Position numbers and translations under genes: made by a program | Assembly: GCF_000400995.2 (NCBI RefSeq) | Contig: NZ_DF238908.1 | Coordinates: 124,001 to 188,000 of the forward strand | Direction of reading: 5' to 3' | DNA from: Acidovorax sp. MR-S7 | Lineage (GTDB): Bacteria > Pseudomonadota > Gammaproteobacteria > Burkholderiales > Burkholderiaceae_C | DNA: 64,000 nucleotides | Shown here: piece after piece, positions 8,639 through 18,033 of the stretch | Position numbering within the stretch: position 1 is the first letter of the stretch | Layout: the number at the start of each line of letters is the position of its first letter | The notes under the pieces: model-generated | Database searches by the model: none | What the model was told of the DNA's origin: nothing | Seen by the model: only the letters and a program-made list of their open reading frames with translations

Positions 8639-9693
8639 CACACTGGCGCGAGGTGCTGGCGGAAGAACGCCGCCAGCCTGTCGAACGGCACCCTGCGGTC
8701 GTACAGATCGACGTGGTTCGCGCCCGGCACGATCACCAGTTCCTTCGGCTCGGCCGCCGCCGCGTAGGCGGTCTCGCTGAAGTAGCGCGAGTGCGCGCGC
8801 TCGCCATGCACCAGCAGGATCGGGCGCGGCGCGATCTCCCGGATGTGGGTGAGGATCGGCAGGTTCATGAACGGCAGCGGCGTGGTCACCGTCCAGGCGT
8901 TGCCGGAATTGACCGCGCGCGGGTGGTAGCCGCGCGGCGTGCGGTAGTAGTCGGCGTACTCGACGAGGAACGGCGCCTCGCCGCCCTTCAGCTCGTTGTA
9001 GGGCGGCTGGTAGGCGGGCTTGCCGGCTTCCGCATCCTTCCAGCGCTGGCGGCTCAGCTGCTCCAGCGTCTGCGCGCGCTGCCCGGGCGTCATGCTGTCG
9101 TCGTAGCCCTTGGACATGACGCGCGTCATGTCGTACATGGTGCTGGCGGCCACCGCCTTGATACGCTTGTCCACGGCGGCGGCGCTCAGCGCCATGCCTC
9201 CCCAGCCGCAGATGCCGACGATGCCGATGCGCTCGCGATCCACCTCGGGCAGCAGGCCCAGGCAATCCACCGCCGCGCTGAAATCCTCGACGCTGATGTC
9301 CGGCGAAGCGACGTTGCGCGGCTCGCCGCTGCTTTCGCCGGTGTAGGACGGATCGAAAGCCAGCGTGATGAAGCCGCGCTCGGCCAGGGTCTGCGCGTAC
9401 AGGCCCGACGACTGTTCCTTCACCGCGCCGAACGGGCCACCCACGGCCAGCGCGGCGAGCCTGCCGCTGGCGTTCCTGGGCACGTACAGATCACCCGCCA
9501 GCGTGATGCCGTAGCGGTTCTTGAAGCTGACCTTGCGGTGATCGACCTTGTCGCTCTTGGCGAAGGTCTTGTCCCACGCGCCGCCCAGCGGCTGCGAAAC
9601 GGCGCAGCCCGTGGCGGCGCCCAGGGCGGCGATGCCGGTGCCGGCCATCTTGAGCAGATGGCGACGGCGGGTGTCTTCAAGGGTCTGGGTCAT
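8638..9693 (-). CDS. Exported alpha/beta hydrolase with Cys at the nucleophile elbow
   Basis: A 351-residue protein starting with a Tat/lipoprotein-like signal (RRRHLLKMAGTG to ATGC, Cys30). The hydrolase domain has the nucleophile elbow GICGWGG, with Cys162 where Ser is usual, as in dienelactone hydrolases, and the late catalytic His in PGANHVDLYD (His327). The segment STMYDMTRVMSKGYDDSMTP is typical of a bacterial subgroup often annotated only as alpha/beta hydrolase. Substrate unknown. First gene of an operon with the MFS transporter. Two family repeats lie upstream. Confidence 0.88.
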   Translation of the reverse strand: MTQTLEDTRRRHLLKMAGTGIAALGAATGCAVSQPLGGAWDKTFAKSDKVDHRKVSFKNRYGITLAGDLYVPRNASGRLAALAVGGPFGAVKEQSSGLYAQTLAERGFITLAFDPSYTGESSGEPRNVASPDISVEDFSAAVDCLGLLPEVDRERIGIVGICGWGGMALSAAAVDKRIKAVAASTMYDMTRVMSKGYDDSMTPGQRAQTLEQLSRQRWKDAEAGKPAYQPPYNELKGGEAPFLVEYADYYRTPRGYHPRAVNSGNAWTVTTPLPFMNLPILTHIREIAPRPILLVHGERAHSRYFSETAYAAAAEPKELVIVPGANHVDLYDRRVPFDRLAAFFRQHLAPV

Positions 9694-9715
9694 GGCGGGG
9701 ATTCTTTCGGATTCA

Positions 9716-9768
9716 TCAAATTTGATAGCTGTTCGCGCTTGTTATCCAATGGATTCAAATGGTTTCCG
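9716..9768 (+). repeat. Intergenic repeat R2 (degenerate)
   Basis: TTGATAGCTGTTCGCGCTTG begins at 9722; the second arm has decayed. Lies directly upstream of the hydrolase gene and beside R3, which has the opposite orientation. Confidence 0.7.
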
Positions 9769-9780
9769 TACCGAAACATC

Positions 9781-9815
9781 CATATATCAAGCGCTGCCAG
9801 CTACTTTTTCAGGAG
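9781..9815 (-). repeat. Intergenic repeat R3, supplies a stop codon
   Basis: On the minus strand it reads AAAAAGTAGCTGGCAGCGCT. The TAG of its TAGCTG core (9803-9801) is the stop codon of the cyclophilin-like gene, so the repeat overlaps the 3' end of that gene. Confidence 0.8.
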
Positions 9816-10241
9816 CACGGCTTCGATGCGCAACCGATACGGCCCCGGCCGCGCCAGCACGGGCAACCCCTCATCCACCTTGCCCAGCGGCAGCAGGCCG
9901 CGCGCATACGAGCGCCCCTCGATGAAGATCGCCAGGTTGCCCCAGGGCGCGTAGTGCGTCAGCTCGCCCGCCACGGGCGCCATGCCCTCGGGCGCGCCCT
10001 GGGTGGAGAGCTTGCGCGGCAGCGTGGCCACGCGCTCGATGGCGGCGTAGTCCTCCATCGTCAGCGTGAGCGGCAGCAGCGCCGCGAAGTCGCGCGCGGT
10101 GGCGTTGTCGTACAGCGTGGCTGTGGCGCTGCGGCCATCGACGGTCAGGCGGATCTGCATGAAAGGCTCCTGCGCGGATGCGCCGCCGGCGGCCAGGGCG
10201 AGCAGCAGGGCCAGGGCGTTGCGGCGGGGAAAGGTGGGCAT
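9801..10241 (-). CDS. Secreted cyclophilin-like-fold protein
   Basis: A 146-residue product with a Sec signal (residues 1-23, RRNALALLLALAAGGASA-QE). The mature part matches the cyclophilin-like fold family seen in bacterial lipoproteins: IRLTVDGRSATATLYDN, TMEDYAAIERVATLPRKL, and the closing APWGNLAIFIEGRSYARGLL region (parts quoted). No known catalytic role. ATG at 10241 was preferred over TTG at 10250 as the start. The stop codon is inside repeat R3. Divergent from the LysR gene. Confidence 0.75.
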   Translation of the reverse strand: MPTFPRRNALALLLALAAGGASAQEPFMQIRLTVDGRSATATLYDNATARDFAALLPLTLTMEDYAAIERVATLPRKLSTQGAPEGMAPVAGELTHYAPWGNLAIFIEGRSYARGLLPLGKVDEGLPVLARPGPYRLRIEAVLLKK

Positions 10242-10306
10242 AGGCGGCAAGTGTGCCGGCCGCTCGCCCGCGCGACTAGCTCATCAATGCTTCATGCGCT
10301 TATAAG

Positions 10307-10320
10307 ATTGGTTAATCAAT
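10307..10320. promoter_or_regulatory. Dyad ATTG-GTTAAT-CAAT, possible LysR autoregulatory site
   Basis: ATTGGTTAATCAAT lies 21 bp upstream of the LysR start at 10341, within the shared promoter region with the cyclophilin-like gene. Dyads near the regulator start are typical of LysR autorepression; the assignment is inference. Confidence 0.4.
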
Positions 10321-10340
10321 CCAACCGCCAGAATCGCGCC

Positions 10341-11237
10341 ATGCGCCGCAACCTCAACGACCTGCTCGCCTTCGTCACCGTCGCGCGCGAGGGCAGCTTC
10401 ACCCGCGCCGCCGCGCTGCTGGGCGTCACGCAATCGGCACTGAGCCAGGCCGTGCGCGGGCTGGAGGAGCGGCTGCGCATCCGCCTGCTCACGCGCACCA
10501 CGCGCAGCGTGGCGCCCACGCCGGCGGGCGAGCGGCTGATGCAAGCCATCGGCCACCGCTTCGACGAGATCGAGGCCGAGCTGGATGCGCTCACCGAACT
10601 GCGCGACAAGCCCGCGGGCACGGTGCGCATCACTTGCGGCGACTTCGTGCTGCACAGCGTGCTGCTGCCCAAACTCGCGCCGCTGCTGCGCGAGTACCCG
10701 GACGTGTCGCTGGAGTTCGACGTGAACTACGGCCTGCGCGACATCGTGGCCGACCGGTTCGATGCGGGCGTGCGCTTCGGCAGCATCGTGGACAAGGACA
10801 TGATCGCCATCCCCATCGGCCCGCCGCTGCGCCTGGCGGTGGTGGCCTCGCCCGACTACTTCGCCGCGCACCCGGCGCCCAAGAAGCCGCAGGAGTTGAC
10901 CGCGCACAACTGCATCAACCAGCGCATGCCCACCTCGGGCGGGCTGTACGTGTGGGACTTCGAGCGCCGGGGCCGCAAGCTGAACGTGCGCGTGGACGGG
11001 CAGCTGGTCTTCAACACCACGCAGCCGCAGGTGGATGCGGCGCTGGCGGGCCTCGGCATCGCACTGCTGCCCGAGGACGAGGTGATGCCGCACATCGATT
11101 CCGGGCGCCTGGTGCGCGTGCTGCAGGACTGGTGCCCGCCGTTCGCGGGCTACCACCTCTACTACCCCAGCCGCCGCCAGCCCTCGCCCGCCTTCGCGCT
11201 GGTGTTGGAAGCGCTGCGCGTGACAGCGCCGCGCTAG
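10341..11237 (+). CDS. LysR-family transcriptional regulator
   Basis: 298 residues. The N-terminal winged helix-turn-helix covers residues 1-60 (RNLNDLLAFVTVAREGSFTR, then GVTQSALSQAVRGLEERL). The effector domain follows and includes the GLRDIVADRFDAGVRFG segment typical of the CrgA-like subgroup. The start at 10341 gives the normal N-terminus; a longer frame from 9759 overlaps the neighbouring gene. It converges with glxR, overlapping by 4 bp at the stops. Target unknown; it may act on the divergent cyclophilin-like gene. Confidence 0.9.
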   Translation: MRRNLNDLLAFVTVAREGSFTRAAALLGVTQSALSQAVRGLEERLRIRLLTRTTRSVAPTPAGERLMQAIGHRFDEIEAELDALTELRDKPAGTVRITCGDFVLHSVLLPKLAPLLREYPDVSLEFDVNYGLRDIVADRFDAGVRFGSIVDKDMIAIPIGPPLRLAVVASPDYFAAHPAPKKPQELTAHNCINQRMPTSGGLYVWDFERRGRKLNVRVDGQLVFNTTQPQVDAALAGLGIALLPEDEVMPHIDSGRLVRVLQDWCPPFAGYHLYYPSRRQPSPAFALVLEALRVTAPR

Positions 11238-12142
11238 GCTTTCTGGCCCACCTCGAAATTCGCCATCGTCTCCAGCGCGCGCACCATGCCGGAGTGATCC
11301 CAGCCCGCGCCGCCGTGCGCCACGCAGGCGCTGAAAAGCTGCTGCGCGCCCGCCGTGTTGGGCAGGGCCACGCCCAGTTCCTTCGCGGCGGACAAGGCGA
11401 GGTTCAAGTCCTTCTGGTGCAGCGCGATGCGAAAGCCCGGATCGAACGTGCGCTTGATCATGCGCTCGGCATGCACCTCCAGAATCTTCGACGAGGCGAA
11501 GCCGCCCAGCAGCGCCTCGCGCACCCGCGCCGGGTCTGCGCCCGCGCGGGAGGCGAACAGCAGCGCCTCGGCCACGGCCTCGATGTTCAGCGCCACGATG
11601 ATCTGGTTGGCCACCTTGGCGGTCTGGCCGTCGCCGTTGCCGCCGACCAGGGTGATGTTCTTGCCCATCTTCTCGAACAGGGGCTTGACGCGCTCGAACA
11701 CCGCATCGGGCCCGCCCACCATGATGGAGAGCGTGGCGTTCTTCGCGCCCACCTCGCCGCCGGAAACGGGCGCGTCGAGGTACCGGGCGCCCAGCGCTTC
11801 GATGCGGCGCGCGAAGTCCTTGGTGGCGACGGGCGAGATGGAACTCATGTCCACCACGATCTTGCCGCTGCCGTTCTTCAGGCCCTCGGCCACGCCGCCC
11901 GCGCCGAACAGCACCTTCTCCACGTCGGGTGTGTCGGGCAGCATCAGGAAGACGATGTCGGCGCGTTCGGCCACGCCGCGCGCCGTCGTGCACTGCGTGG
12001 CGCTGCTTTGCGCGATGGCGGGCGCCACCTTGCCGCGCGTGTGCACGAAGAGCTGGTGGCCCGCAGCGATCAGGTGGCCGCACATGGGCGCGCCCATGAT
12101 GCCCAGGCCGATGAAGCCGAGTTTGAGGGGGGTGTCGGTCAT
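11234..12142 (-). CDS. glxR: 2-hydroxy-3-oxopropionate (tartronate semialdehyde) reductase
   Basis: Reduces tartronate semialdehyde to glycerate, the step after glyoxylate carboligase. The 302-residue protein has the N-terminal NAD(P) motif GFIGLGIMGAPM, the substrate-binding DAPVSGGEVGA and the catalytic Lys in GDGQTAKVANQI, all typical of beta-hydroxyacid dehydrogenases. Start at 12142, preceded by AAAGGAAAACTTCC. It is third in the gcl-hyi-glxR operon, 23 bp after hyi. A related 3-hydroxyisobutyrate dehydrogenase is possible by sequence alone, but the neighbours decide. Confidence 0.93.
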   Translation of the reverse strand: MTDTPLKLGFIGLGIMGAPMCGHLIAAGHQLFVHTRGKVAPAIAQSSATQCTTARGVAERADIVFLMLPDTPDVEKVLFGAGGVAEGLKNGSGKIVVDMSSISPVATKDFARRIEALGARYLDAPVSGGEVGAKNATLSIMVGGPDAVFERVKPLFEKMGKNITLVGGNGDGQTAKVANQIIVALNIEAVAEALLFASRAGADPARVREALLGGFASSKILEVHAERMIKRTFDPGFRIALHQKDLNLALSAAKELGVALPNTAGAQQLFSACVAHGGAGWDHSGMVRALETMANFEVGQKA

Positions 12143-12165
12143 GGAAGTTTTCCTTTCTGTTGTCT

Positions 12166-12939
12166 TCAATGGTTCTTGAGCCAGCCCAGGCCCGCCTCGG
12201 TGCCCCGCGCGGGCTTGTATTCGCAGCCCACCCAGCCCTGGTAGCCGATGCGGTCGAGGTGCGCGAACAGGTACGGGTAGTTGATCTCGCCGGTGCCGGG
12301 TTCGTTGCGGCCGGGGTTGTCGGCCAACTGCACGTGGGCGATGCGCGGCAGGTGCTTTTGCAGCGTGGCGGCCAGTTCGCCCTCGGTGCGCTGGGCGTGG
12401 TAGATGTCGTACTGCACGAAGGCGTTGGTAGCGCCCACCTCGTCGAGGATGGCGATGGCCTCATCCGTGCGGTTCAGTACGAATCCGGGGATGTCGAACG
12501 GGTTGATGGGCTCGATTAGCAGGCGCAGGCCCGCGTCGCCCAGCCGGGCGGCGGCGTGGCGCAGGTTGCCAACGAAGGTGCGGCGCAGCGTGGCCGCGTC
12601 CACGCCCGCGGGCGCCTTACCCGCGAGGCAGTTGAGCTGCGGCACGCCGAGCGCCTTCGCGTAGCCGATGGCGCGCTCCACGCCCTCGCGGAATTCCTCC
12701 ACGCGATCGGGGTGACAGGCGATGCCGCGCTCGCCCGCGTCCCAGTCGCCCGCGGGCAGGTTATGCAGCACGATCTGCAGGCCGGTGGCGTCCAGGCGCG
12801 CCTTGATTTCTTGCGCGGTGTGGGCATAAGGGAAGAGGAATTCCACGGCCTCGAATCCGGCGCGTGCAGCGCGCTCGAAGCGGTCGAGGAACGGCACCTC
12901 GGTGAACAGCATGCTGAGGTTGGCGGCAAAGCGGGGCAT
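12166..12939 (-). CDS. hyi: Hydroxypyruvate isomerase
   Basis: Interconverts hydroxypyruvate and tartronate semialdehyde. The 257-residue TIM-barrel protein of the xylose-isomerase-like group begins with the family pattern FAANLSMLFTEVPFLDRF. It carries the metal-binding segments LLIEPINPFDIPGF, VQYDIYHAQ and CEYKPARGTEAGLGW. It lies 16 bp downstream of gcl and 23 bp upstream of glxR, all on the same strand, so the three are one operon for glyoxylate use. Confidence 0.95.
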   Translation of the reverse strand: MPRFAANLSMLFTEVPFLDRFERAARAGFEAVEFLFPYAHTAQEIKARLDATGLQIVLHNLPAGDWDAGERGIACHPDRVEEFREGVERAIGYAKALGVPQLNCLAGKAPAGVDAATLRRTFVGNLRHAAARLGDAGLRLLIEPINPFDIPGFVLNRTDEAIAILDEVGATNAFVQYDIYHAQRTEGELAATLQKHLPRIAHVQLADNPGRNEPGTGEINYPYLFAHLDRIGYQGWVGCEYKPARGTEAGLGWLKNH

Positions 12940-12955
12940 TTGTCCGGTCTCCGTT

Positions 12956-14746
<1,791 letters not shown>

Positions 14747-14823
14747 GAGGGTCTCCTTTGAACTGGAGCCGACTCTAGGCAGGCTGCGCCGTTTCAGGAA
14801 CGCCCACGCAGACCATAAAATTT

Positions 14824-14838
14824 ATTCCAACCAGGAAT
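14824..14838. promoter_or_regulatory. LysR-type box (T-N11-A dyad) between gcl and its divergent regulator
   Basis: ATTCCAACCAGGAAT is a perfect 5-bp inverted repeat around a 5-bp centre and contains T-N11-A (14825 to 14837). It is 16 bp before the regulator start (14855) and 78 bp from gcl, the position expected for a site that represses the regulator and activates the operon. Confidence 0.65.
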
Positions 14839-14854
14839 GAACGGGAGACGGACG

Positions 14855-15766
14855 ATGGACAGGCTGGACGCGATGCTGATGTTCGTGCGCGTGGTGGAGA
14901 CGGGCAGCTTCACCAAGGTGGCGCACGAATTCGCCACCACGCAGCCCACGGTGACCAAGCAGGTCGCCGCGCTGGAATCGCGCCTGAAGGTGCGCCTGCT
15001 CAACCGCAACACGCGCGGCGTGAGCCCGACTGAGGCAGGCGCGCTCTACTACGAGCGCTGCAAGTCCATCGCCGCCGACGTGGCCGAGGCCGACAGCGTC
15101 GTCCAGGTGCGGCAGACGCAGGTGCAGGGGCAATTGCGCATCGGCAGCTCCGTCGCCTTCGGGCGGCGCGTGGTGATTCCGCTGGCGCTGGAATTCATGC
15201 AGCACAACCCGCAGGTGCAGGTGGACTTGAGCTTCGAGGACCGCTACACCGACCTGGTGGCCAACGGCATCGACGTGGCGCTGCGCCTGGGCAAGCTGGC
15301 CGATTCCAGCCTGGGCGCGCGCACGCTGGGCGTGAACCCGTGGGTGCTCGTCGCCTCGCGCACTTACCTGAAAAAGCACGGCACGCCGCGCCGCCCGTCC
15401 GATCTGAAAGAGCACGCCACGCTGATCTACAGCAGCGTGCAGGGCAACGACCTCTGGCGCCTGCGCAACGCGAGCGGCGAGGCGGTGTCGGTGCCCGTCA
15501 CGGGGCGGCTGCGCTCCAACAACCTCTCGGCCTTGCTGGCAGCGGCGCGCGCGCACATGGGCATCGCCGCGCTGCCGCGCTACGTGGCGCACGAATCGCT
15601 GCAGGCCGGGCGCGTGGTGGAGGTGCTGAAAACCTGCCGCCTGCCGGAGCAGGAGATCCACGCCGTCTACCCCTCGCCGCGCCTCGTGCCGCAGAAGGTG
15701 CAGGCGTTCATCGCGTTCGTGCAGGGGCGCTTCGGCAAGGAGTGGTGGGGAGAGCTGCCGCGCTGA
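14855..15766 (+). CDS. LysR-family regulator, probably of the gcl operon
   Basis: 303 residues. The N-terminal helix-turn-helix is MLMFVRVVETGSFTKVAHEF, then QPTVTKQVAALESRLKVRLL. The effector domain has FEDRYTDLVANGIDVALRLG, common in regulators of the DsdC/CrgA-like group. ATG at 14855 was chosen because CGGGAGACGGACG precedes it; an ATG 18 bp earlier lies inside the dyad. Divergent arrangement and the dyad point to control of gcl-hyi-glxR, perhaps with glyoxylate or allantoin-derived effectors (inference). Confidence 0.92.
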   Translation: MDRLDAMLMFVRVVETGSFTKVAHEFATTQPTVTKQVAALESRLKVRLLNRNTRGVSPTEAGALYYERCKSIAADVAEADSVVQVRQTQVQGQLRIGSSVAFGRRVVIPLALEFMQHNPQVQVDLSFEDRYTDLVANGIDVALRLGKLADSSLGARTLGVNPWVLVASRTYLKKHGTPRRPSDLKEHATLIYSSVQGNDLWRLRNASGEAVSVPVTGRLRSNNLSALLAAARAHMGIAALPRYVAHESLQAGRVVEVLKTCRLPEQEIHAVYPSPRLVPQKVQAFIAFVQGRFGKEWWGELPR

Positions 15767-15775
15767 ATTTGAATC

Positions 15776-15826
15776 AAATCAGCTTCCAGCGCCCATCCAT
15801 CAATCGCCAGCAGCTACAAAATCAGA
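15776..15826 (-). repeat. Intergenic repeat R4, supplies the glycerate kinase stop codon
   Basis: On the minus strand it runs CTGATTTTGTAGCTGCTGGC and ends GGGCGCTGGAAGCTGATTT. The TAG at 15816-15814 is the stop codon of the glycerate kinase gene, so the last residues (LLIL) are read from repeat sequence. Confidence 0.8.
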
Positions 15827-17136
15827 AGCGCGCGGAAGTCGTTCACGTTGGTGTTCGTGGGCCCGGTGACGACCAGGTCGCCCAGCGCCTCGAAGTAGCC
15901 GTAGGCGTCGTTGCGATCCAGGTAGCCGCCGATGCGCAGGCCCTGCGCGGCGGCGCGCGCCAGCGTGTCGGGCGACACGCGCGCGCCGGCGTTGTCCTCC
16001 ACGCCGTCGATGCCGTCGGTGTCGGCTGCGATGGCCCACACGCCTTCCTGGCCCTGCAGCGCCTGGGCCAGGCCCAGGCAGAACTCGCCCGCGCGGCCGC
16101 CGCGCCCCTTCGGGCTGCCGGGCGGGCGCTGGCGGATGGTGACGGTGGTTTCGCCGCCCGAGAGGATCACGCACGGCCGTGCGAACGGCTGGCCGTGGCG
16201 CGCGACGGCGCGGGCCAGGGCCGCATGCACCTTGCCCACCTCGCGCGATTCGCCCTCGATCTCGTCGGAGAGGATGTGCGCGGCGATGCCCGCCGCGCGC
16301 GCCGCCTCGGCCGCGGCTTCGAGCGACTGCTGGGGCGTGGCGATCATGTGCACGGCGTGGCCATCGAAGCAGGCGTCACCGGGCTTGGGCGTTTCGAGTC
16401 CGCCCGCCTGGAGCGCCGCGCGCACGGCGGCGGGCACCTCGATGCGGTAGCGGTCGAGGATGGCAAGCGCATCGGCGCAGGTGGTCGCGTCGGGCACCGT
16501 GGGGCCGCTGGCGATGACCGAGGGGTCGTCGCCCGGCACGTCGCTGATGGTGAGCGTGACCACGCGCGCGGGTGCGCAGGCGGCAGCCAGGCGCCCGCCC
16601 TTGATGCGCGAGAGGTGTTTGCGCACGCAGTTCATCTCGCCGATGGCCGCGCCGCTTTCCAGCAGCGCGCGGTTGATGCGCTGCTTCTCTTCCAGCGTGA
16701 GGCCTTCGGCCGGCAGCGTGAGCAAGGCGGAGCCGCCGCCCGAGATCAGGCAGAGCACGAGGTCGTCCTCGGTGAGGCCCTGGGTGAGCGCCAGGATGCG
16801 CTCGGCTGCCGCCAGCCCGGCCGCGTCGGGCACGGGGTGCGCGGCCTCCACCACGTCCAGCCGCCGCGGCAGGCCTTCGGGGCGCGGCGGCACATGGCCG
16901 TAGCGCGTGACGATGAGGCCCGACAGCGGCGCCTCCAGCGGCCACAGCGCCTCCAGCGCCTGCGCCATGGAGCCGCCGGCCTTGCCCGCGCCCAGCACCA
17001 CCGTGCGGCCCTTGGGCACCGGCGGCAGATGCGCGGCCATGCTGTGCAGGGGCTGGGCCCGCTGCACGGCGGTGCGGTAGAGGCGCAGGAGGAAGGCCTG
17101 CGGGTTCGAGAGAGGCGAGTCGGATGTCGCGGTCAT
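15814..17136 (-). CDS. Glycerate 2-kinase, MOFRL type (also annotated hydroxypyruvate reductase TtuD)
   Basis: Phosphorylates glycerate to 2-phosphoglycerate, completing the glyoxylate-to-glycolysis route begun by gcl. The 440-residue protein has the N-terminal DUF4147 domain (VVLGAGKAGGSMAQALE, then LISGGGSALL and RKHLSRIKGGRLA) and a C-terminal MOFRL domain (ILSGGETTVTIR, GGRAGEFCLGLA, AADTDGIDGVEDNAGA). TtuD names are widely used for the same family, but the kinase activity is the established one. The last codons and stop come from repeat R4. Last of a minus-strand run that includes the YidH/YidG genes. Confidence 0.9.
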   Translation of the reverse strand: MTATSDSPLSNPQAFLLRLYRTAVQRAQPLHSMAAHLPPVPKGRTVVLGAGKAGGSMAQALEALWPLEAPLSGLIVTRYGHVPPRPEGLPRRLDVVEAAHPVPDAAGLAAAERILALTQGLTEDDLVLCLISGGGSALLTLPAEGLTLEEKQRINRALLESGAAIGEMNCVRKHLSRIKGGRLAAACAPARVVTLTISDVPGDDPSVIASGPTVPDATTCADALAILDRYRIEVPAAVRAALQAGGLETPKPGDACFDGHAVHMIATPQQSLEAAAEAARAAGIAAHILSDEIEGESREVGKVHAALARAVARHGQPFARPCVILSGGETTVTIRQRPPGSPKGRGGRAGEFCLGLAQALQGQEGVWAIAADTDGIDGVEDNAGARVSPDTLARAAAQGLRIGGYLDRNDAYGYFEALGDLVVTGPTNTNVNDFRALLIL

Positions 17137-17602
17137 GGTCTGGGTCTCCGGCGCGAAGCGGTGCCCCGACGCGGGGCCTTCGCGCTATGGTTGTGCAAAA
17201 GAAGAAACCTTCGCTGCCGCTGCAACGGGCCGGGGCGCTTTCGCCCGCCGGCAATGCGTGAGCGCCGGCTCTGGCGGTGATCGCAACCGACCACACGCCA
17301 GTCAGCGCGGCCGCAAAGGCAATGGCGGTTATACCCAACACTGCATGGGCGCGCAGAAGCGGGATGGAATCATCGCCCGCCACCAGCTGGATTCGCCGTG
17401 CCCACCCAGCCACGAACACCCCGGCAGCCGCGAGGAGCAGGGTGCAGGACATGGCGACCACGCTGGTCGATTCCTCCACCCAGCCCACACGCAAGGTCAG
17501 GACGGCGTTGAGCAGCAGCCCGCAAGCGGTTCGCGTCCAGGCCAGGGCGGTCCGCTCCGGCTGCAGCCCGGCATCGCGGACTGCCGGCGGCCCGGCCTTC
17601 AT
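17137..17602 (-). CDS. YidG-like DUF202 membrane protein without a normal C-terminal stop
   Basis: Three membrane segments of a DUF202 protein are clear: start MKAGPPAVRDAGLQPERTAL, the signature ERTALAWTRTACGLLLNAV, and a third segment LGITAIAFAAALTGVWSVAI ending near codon 112. Homologues (YidG) stop a few residues later. Here the frame stays open through the following glycerate kinase gene in another frame to 16376. The feature is therefore drawn only to the kinase start. Either the true stop was lost by a frameshift around 17260-17290 or the protein really has a long unrelated tail. The start overlaps the YidH stop (ATGA), so the pair is translationally coupled. Confidence 0.6.
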
Positions 17603-18033
17603 GCCAGGAGCCCGGCGCGCAGCCCCACGATCAGCAGGATCAAGGCAAGGCATGCCACGGGGATCGCGATGGCAAGCAGCGAGAGCGTGCGCGAATGCGG
17701 CAGGGGTCTTTTGTGCCGCATCGCCTCTTCGTTGGCGCGCCAGCGCCCATAGGCCAGGGCGCACAGCGCCGCAGCCGTCACGCACAGCGAGGCGGCAATG
17801 GCGGTAACGGCCAGCGGGGGCTGCAGCTTCGCCGCGAACTGCTCCAGCAGCACACCGGCCGCCAGCACGGCGAGCGCCGTCCTGATCCAGGCCAGGAAGG
17901 TTCTCTCGTTGGCGAGGGTGAACCGGTAGTCCGGCTCCTCGCCCAGCCGGCGCCAGCCGAGCCCGCGCGATCGGCCGCTCCGGCCCGGCGAGGTACTGTC
18001 TTCATCGGGATCCATGGTGCTGCAGGCGTTCAA
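17599..18033 (-). CDS. YidH-like DUF202 inner-membrane protein
   Basis: Up to 144 residues, with the DUF202 signature EEPDYRFTLANERTFLAWIRT and three membrane segments (for example VLAAGVLLEQFAA and LSLLAIAIPVACLALILL). Function unknown; in many bacteria it is paired with a YidG-like gene, as here. The start is uncertain: TTG at 18033 overlaps the stop of the Bug receptor gene (TTGA) and has AAGG nearby, while ATG at 18015 lacks a ribosome site. The tight overlaps on both sides suggest one transcript from the sulfatase gene onward. Confidence 0.8.
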   Translation of the reverse strand: MNACSTMDPDEDSTSPGRSGRSRGLGWRRLGEEPDYRFTLANERTFLAWIRTALAVLAAGVLLEQFAAKLQPPLAVTAIAASLCVTAAALCALAYGRWRANEEAMRHKRPLPHSRTLSLLAIAIPVACLALILLIVGLRAGLLA

